From Gordonia aichiensis NBRC 108223 (lineage in GTDB: Bacteria; Actinomycetota; Actinomycetes; Mycobacteriales; Mycobacteriaceae), in the NCBI RefSeq assembly GCF_000332975.1, contig NZ_BANR01000058.1, positions 1-64,000 of the forward strand: 64,000 nucleotides of DNA, given 5' to 3'. Below the pieces are notes generated by a model, which saw nothing but the letters and a program-made list of their open reading frames with translations, was not told the DNA's origin and did not search any database. Shown here piece by piece: positions 60,338-64,000 of the stretch. Both the position numbers and the translations under genes were made by a program. The stretch's first letter is position 1, and each line of letters starts with the position of its first letter.

Positions 60338-61483
60338 GTGGCAACTGACTACTACGGAGTTCTCGGCGTGGCCAAGGGTGCCAGCGACCAGGAGATCAAG
60401 CGGGCGTACCGCAAGAAGGCCCGTGAACTGCATCCCGACGTGAACCCCAACGAGGAGGAGCGTTTCAAAGAGGTCACCACGGCCTACGAGGTGCTCAGCG
60501 ATCCAGAGAAGCGTCGCATCGTCGACGCCGGGGGCGATCCGCTGGCCGGGCCGGGTGCGGGTGGGTTCGCCGGAGGTTTCGGCGGAGGCGGACTCGGTGA
60601 CGTCTTCGAGGCGTTCTTCGGTGGCGGCGGCGGATTCGGTGGTAGTCGCGGCCCCAAGGGGAGGGTGCAACCGGGCGAGCCCGCGCTCGTGTCGGTGGAA
60701 CTGACGCTCGAGGAGTGCGCCTCCGGGGTCAACAAAGAGATCGCGGTCGACACGGCGATCCTGTGCGACGTCTGCCACGGCTCGGGAACCAACGGCGACT
60801 CCAAGCCCGTGACCTGCGACATCTGCAAGGGTGCCGGCGAGATCCAGGCGGTTCAGCGCTCGATTCTCGGTCAGGTGATGACGGTGCGCGAGTGCCCGAC
60901 CTGTCACGGCACGGGTGAGGTCATTCCCGATCCGTGTCACAAGTGCGGCGGCGACGGCCGCGTGCGTTCGCGGCGCTCGATGACCGTGCGCATTCCCGCG
61001 GGCATCGAGAGCGGTATGCGTGTCCGGCTCGCGGGCCAGGGTGAGGTGGGTATGGGCGGCGGACCCGCGGGCGACCTCTATGTCGAGGTCTCCGAGCGTC
61101 CGCATGACGTCTTCATTCGCGACAAGGACGATCTGCACTGCACACTCCGGGTACCGATGGCCGATGCCGCGCTCGGCGCGGAGTTCACGGTCGAATCGAT
61201 CCTCGGCGACGACATCACCGTCGCCATCGAGCCCGGCACCCAGCCCGGGCAGGTCGTCAAGGTCCGTGGGCAGGGTATGCCCCACGTCAACAGCGGTGTC
61301 AGGGGCACCCTCCACGTCCACCTCGACGTGCACGTTCCCACCAAGCTCGACGCGGCAGGGTCGGCGGCACTCTCGGCGTATCGTGAGGCGTCCGGCGACC
61401 AGATCGACCTGGTCACGACGACTGCCGCGGCGGCGCCCGGTGGTCTGTTCTCGCGACTTCGCAACGCCTTCGCGGGACGCTGA
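60338..61483 (+). CDS. dnaJ2: Chaperone DnaJ (DnaJ2 type)
   Basis: The 381-residue co-chaperone stimulates DnaK. The J domain starts VATDYYGVLGVAKGASDQEI and has HPD at residues 32-34. A Gly/Phe-rich linker (GGFAGGFGGGGLGD) follows, then four zinc-finger motifs (CDVCHGSG, CDICKGAG, CPTCHGTG, CHKCGGDG) and the C-terminal substrate domains. GTG 60338 is the start by homology; the frame is open upstream across the tandem repeats. The ribosome binding site is weak. Confidence 0.96.
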   Translation: MATDYYGVLGVAKGASDQEIKRAYRKKARELHPDVNPNEEERFKEVTTAYEVLSDPEKRRIVDAGGDPLAGPGAGGFAGGFGGGGLGDVFEAFFGGGGGFGGSRGPKGRVQPGEPALVSVELTLEECASGVNKEIAVDTAILCDVCHGSGTNGDSKPVTCDICKGAGEIQAVQRSILGQVMTVRECPTCHGTGEVIPDPCHKCGGDGRVRSRRSMTVRIPAGIESGMRVRLAGQGEVGMGGGPAGDLYVEVSERPHDVFIRDKDDLHCTLRVPMADAALGAEFTVESILGDDITVAIEPGTQPGQVVKVRGQGMPHVNSGVRGTLHVHLDVHVPTKLDAAGSAALSAYREASGDQIDLVTTTAAAAPGGLFSRLRNAFAGR

Positions 61484-61538
61484 CCGGTCGACCGGGAGCG
61501 GCACAGCGAATGGATCGCACGCATAGAGATCGACGTCG

Positions 61539-62288
61539 ATGAGTCCTCCGCTGTTCTGGGTCGACGAGGTGCCCCGCGTCGGCGGTGAGGTGGTCCTCTC
61601 CGGAAGCGAAGGGCGTCACGCGGTGACGGTCACTCGCCTCGGCGTCGGTGAGCAGATCCTCGTCGGTGACGGTCGCGGCTCGGTCGCCGACTGCGCGGTC
61701 GAGGCCACCCGGTCGAAGGACACCCTCGTCGCGCGCGCTCATGCCTACTCCTTCGTCGACCGCCCGCGCCCGACCGTGACGGTGGTCCAGGCTCTCCCGA
61801 AAGCGGAGCGTTCCGAACTCGCCGTCGATCTGGCGACCGAGGCCGGCGCCGATCGCATCGTGCCGTGGCAGTCCGCGCGGTGCGTCGCGCGGTGGACCGG
61901 CAAGGCCGACAAGGGCATCGCCAAGTGGAGGGCTGCGGCATCGGCGGCCGCGAAGCAGAGCCGGCGCCCCTGGATTCCCGAGATCGGCGACCTCGCGACG
62001 ACGATGGACGTCCGCGCACTCTGTGCAGAGGCAACGGGAACCGGCGGCGTGGTCGCCGTACTCCATGAGGACGGAGCGGTGCCCTTCCGGTCGTTAGAGC
62101 TGGCAGGGGCGACCGAGATCGTGCTCATCGTCGGACCCGAGGGCGGACTCGACGACTCCGAGATCGCAGATCTCACCGCGCTGGGAGCGACATCGGTGGT
62201 GCTGGGGCCGGAGGTGCTGCGCACGTCCGCTGCTGCGGCCGTCGCACTGGGCGCGATCGGAGTGCTCACGGATCGGTGGGACCGGTGA
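61539..62288 (+). CDS. rsmE: 16S rRNA (uracil(1498)-N3)-methyltransferase
   Basis: RsmE methylates U1498 of 16S rRNA in the 30S subunit. The 249-residue protein has an N-terminal PUA-like domain (PLFWVDEVPRVGGEVVLSGSEGRHAV) and a C-terminal SPOUT fold with the knot motifs LIVGPEGGLDDSEI and VVLGPEVLRTSAAAAVALG. It follows dnaJ2 by 55 bp, as in Rv2373c-Rv2372c, and its stop overlaps the next start (GTGA). Confidence 0.97.
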   Translation: MSPPLFWVDEVPRVGGEVVLSGSEGRHAVTVTRLGVGEQILVGDGRGSVADCAVEATRSKDTLVARAHAYSFVDRPRPTVTVVQALPKAERSELAVDLATEAGADRIVPWQSARCVARWTGKADKGIAKWRAAASAAAKQSRRPWIPEIGDLATTMDVRALCAEATGTGGVVAVLHEDGAVPFRSLELAGATEIVLIVGPEGGLDDSEIADLTALGATSVVLGPEVLRTSAAAAVALGAIGVLTDRWDR

Positions 62289-63070
62289 AGCGGTGCGCGG
62301 TGCACCGCACGAAGATCGCCTACGGCGCGGAGCCGTCGCAGTTCGGACATCTCTACCACGTCGCCGACCCTGCCGATCGTCCCGGTCGGATGCGTCCTGT
62401 CGTCCTCGTCCACGGCGGCTACTGGACCACGGAGTTCAGCCTGACCATCGAGTCGGCGATCGCCCGGCAGTACGCGGAGCGGGGCGCGCTGGTGTGGAAC
62501 GTCGAGTACCGGCGTGTCGGTGAGGCGGGCGGTGGATGGCCCGGCACGGGAGCCGACGTGCGCGCTGCGATCGAGGCACTCGACACCTCCGTTGCCGACG
62601 CGCTCGACCCGGATCTGGCGGCGTGCGTCGACTGGGCCGATGTGGCCGTCGTCGGTCACTCGGCCGGGGGACAACTTGCTCTCTGGTCCGTTGCACACCT
62701 CGGTGCGAGAACGTCGTCGACGGTGATCACGACTGTGGTCGCGCAGGCGTCGGCACTCGACCTGGTCGGAGCGGGCCGTGCCGCGCGGCCGTCGGTCGAG
62801 GGCCTGATGGGTGCGACCTACGATGAGGCGCCCGAGCAGTATCGGCAGGCCTCGCCGATCGAGCAGGAGCCTTTCGACGCGCACGTCGTCGCCATCCACG
62901 GCACCCTCGACACCGCCATTCCGGTTGACGTCAGCCGCCACTACGTCGAAACGGTCAGTGCGCGCGGACAATCCGCAGAGCTCGTCGTCGTGCCCGATGA
63001 GGGACATGACGCCTTCGTCGACCCACGGAGCGTGTGCAATCGGCACACGCTGAGGGCCCTGGGGATCTGA
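62285..63070 (+). CDS. Alpha/beta hydrolase with HGGYW oxyanion motif
   Basis: The 261-residue cytoplasmic hydrolase has VVLVHGGYWTTEF (the HGGxW oxyanion motif seen in kynurenine formamidase-like enzymes), the nucleophile elbow VVGHSAGGQLALW, the acid in AIHGTLDTAIP and the histidine in PDEGHDAFVD. Esterase or formamidase activity is plausible; no kynurenine-pathway gene is nearby. GTG 62285 overlaps the rsmE stop. Confidence 0.85.
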   Translation: MKRCAVHRTKIAYGAEPSQFGHLYHVADPADRPGRMRPVVLVHGGYWTTEFSLTIESAIARQYAERGALVWNVEYRRVGEAGGGWPGTGADVRAAIEALDTSVADALDPDLAACVDWADVAVVGHSAGGQLALWSVAHLGARTSSTVITTVVAQASALDLVGAGRAARPSVEGLMGATYDEAPEQYRQASPIEQEPFDAHVVAIHGTLDTAIPVDVSRHYVETVSARGQSAELVVVPDEGHDAFVDPRSVCNRHTLRALGI

Positions 63071-63130
63071 GCAGGGGCGAGTGGTGGCGACTACCGGAAT
63101 ATTGCCTGCTGATCGGCCGTTGTGGCGCGA

Positions 63131-63163
63131 TAGACTCGTCACGGACACGGGTTTATCCGTGTC
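63131..63163 (+). promoter_or_regulatory. -10-like element and 5' hairpin before phoH
   Basis: TAGACT (63131-63136) is a possible -10 without a clear -35. Just downstream GACACGG (63144-63150) and CCGTGTC (63157-63163) form a perfect 7-bp stem with a 6-nt loop, which would be at the very start of the phoH transcript. Confidence 0.35.
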
Positions 63164-63198
63164 TGCGACCCCCACCGAACCCAGGAGTGATTGCATAC

Positions 63199-64000
63199 GT
63201 GAGTGACGGCACCCCCGACGTGAACGCGCCGAACAGCGGAACACCCGGGGGCAGACCTGTGGTCACCTCCGCCGTGGAAATCTCTCCCGAGGTGGTCTTC
63301 GGTCTGCTCGGGGCCGGCGATATCAACCTGCGCACGCTGGAGAAGCTCCTGCCCGCCGACATCCACGTGCGGGGCAATCAGGTGACGCTGAGCGGACAAC
63401 AGGCCGACGTCGCGGCGTCGGAGAGAGTTGTTGCCGAGCTGGTCGAGCTGGTCGGCCGCGGAACTCCGCTGACTCCCGATCTCGTGCGCCACAGCGTGTC
63501 CATGATGAGCGAAGGTTCGGCGGAATCGCCTGCGGAGGTGCTGTCGCTCGACATCATCTCCCGTCGTGGAAAGACCATCCGGCCCAAGACTCTCAACCAG
63601 AAGAAGTACGTCGACGCCATCGACAACAACACCATCGTGTTCGGCCTCGGTCCTGCGGGTACCGGCAAGACCTACCTGGCGATGGCGAAAGCCGTTCAGG
63701 CGCTGCAGGGCAAGACGGTCAACCGCATCATCCTCACGCGGCCCGCCGTCGAAGCAGGGGAGCGTCTCGGCTTCCTGCCCGGCACTCTCAGCGAGAAGAT
63801 CGACCCGTACCTGCGGCCTCTGTACGACGCGTTGCACGACATGATCGACCCGGAGTCGATTCCCAAACTGATGGCCGCGGGCGTCATCGAGGTGGCGCCC
63901 CTGGCATACATGCGCGGCCGGACGTTGAACGACGCCTTCATCATCCTCGACGAGGCACAGAACACCACCAGCGAGCAGATGAAGATGTTTCTGACCAGGC
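63199..64000 (+). CDS. phoH: PhoH family ATPase (partial, cut by the window end)
   Basis: The visible 267 codons start VSDGTPDVNAPNSGTPGGRP at GTG 63199 with AGGAG 11 nt upstream. The N-terminal KH-like region contains LLGAGDINLRTLEKLLPADIHV, and the ATPase domain has Walker A GLGPAGTGKTYLA and Walker B AFIILDEAQNTTSEQ. PhoH proteins are cytoplasmic ATPases linked to RNA metabolism and phosphate stress; ybeY usually follows. Position matches Rv2368c. Confidence 0.95.
   Translation, partial: MSDGTPDVNAPNSGTPGGRPVVTSAVEISPEVVFGLLGAGDINLRTLEKLLPADIHVRGNQVTLSGQQADVAASERVVAELVELVGRGTPLTPDLVRHSVSMMSEGSAESPAEVLSLDIISRRGKTIRPKTLNQKKYVDAIDNNTIVFGLGPAGTGKTYLAMAKAVQALQGKTVNRIILTRPAVEAGERLGFLPGTLSEKIDPYLRPLYDALHDMIDPESIPKLMAAGVIEVAPLAYMRGRTLNDAFIILDEAQNTTSEQMKMFLTR

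Noticed and set aside
61745..63244. A 499-codon open frame on the minus strand
   Set aside because: It lies antisense across rsmE, the hydrolase and the start of phoH, all with clear family motifs. Its translation is low-complexity and typical of antisense frames in GC-rich DNA.

Overview
The window looks like chromosomal DNA of a high-GC actinomycete of the order Mycobacteriales, most like Gordonia or a close relative. This rests on GC-rich third positions, frequent GTG starts, GTGA/ATGA start-stop overlaps, actinobacteria-specific families (DUF3515, OctT, GpgP, DUF222-HNH, an alpha-E operon) and a gene order that follows Mycobacterium tuberculosis over long stretches. Genus level is an inference. 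No tRNA, rRNA, CRISPR array, transposase or phage module was found.

Layout. 1-15,782 corresponds to the Rv2986c-Rv2972c region: the end of hupB, mutT1, ppk1, a CofC/FbiD-type guanylyltransferase, gpsA, a DUF3515 protein, a stand-alone AsnC-type domain, thiL, a gamma-carbonic anhydrase-like protein, ung, bluB, an enoyl-CoA hydratase, rpmB, fakA, recG and an exported HNH protein. At about 15.8 kb the order jumps to the Rv2427c-Rv2368c region: proA, a MoxR/VWA pair, nadD-rsfS-gpgP-octT-degV, comEA-comEC-holA, rpsT, the circularly permuted ATP-grasp/alpha-E/transglutaminase operon, lepA, the sulfate transporter and reduction genes, hemW, hrcA-dnaJ2-rsmE and phoH, which runs off the right end. Accessory genes sit inside this backbone: a sulfotransferase-like protein (27.6 kb), a DUF222-HNH protein with a small orphan reading frame, a PemK-like protein and a hydrolase (32.5-36.0 kb), and an amide-utilisation locus (54.4-58.4 kb).

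Genes that work together. subI-cysTWA import sulfate. The convergent sirA-cysH-cysD-cysN-che1 operon activates and reduces it through APS and supplies siroheme; it is preceded by a short cysteine-containing leader peptide and a candidate attenuator. nadD-rsfS-gpgP-octT-degV mix NAD synthesis, ribosome silencing and methylglucose-lipopolysaccharide assembly. FakA and a DegV-type protein are 10 kb apart and could form a fatty-acid kinase system.

The most unusual region is the amidase locus. An AmiE whose E59/K134/C166 triad is in register with the Pseudomonas enzyme is accompanied by an AmiC-like sensor without a signal peptide, a ClpB-like AAA+ protein of AmiB type and a MarR regulator, with no AmiR or AmiS. 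Three different perfect 14-bp palindromes lie before its transcription units. Other sequence-level signals are 16-bp-period tandem repeats in the dnaJ2 and proA leaders, a 19-bp duplication at the fakA ribosome binding site and a 28-residue membrane microprotein.
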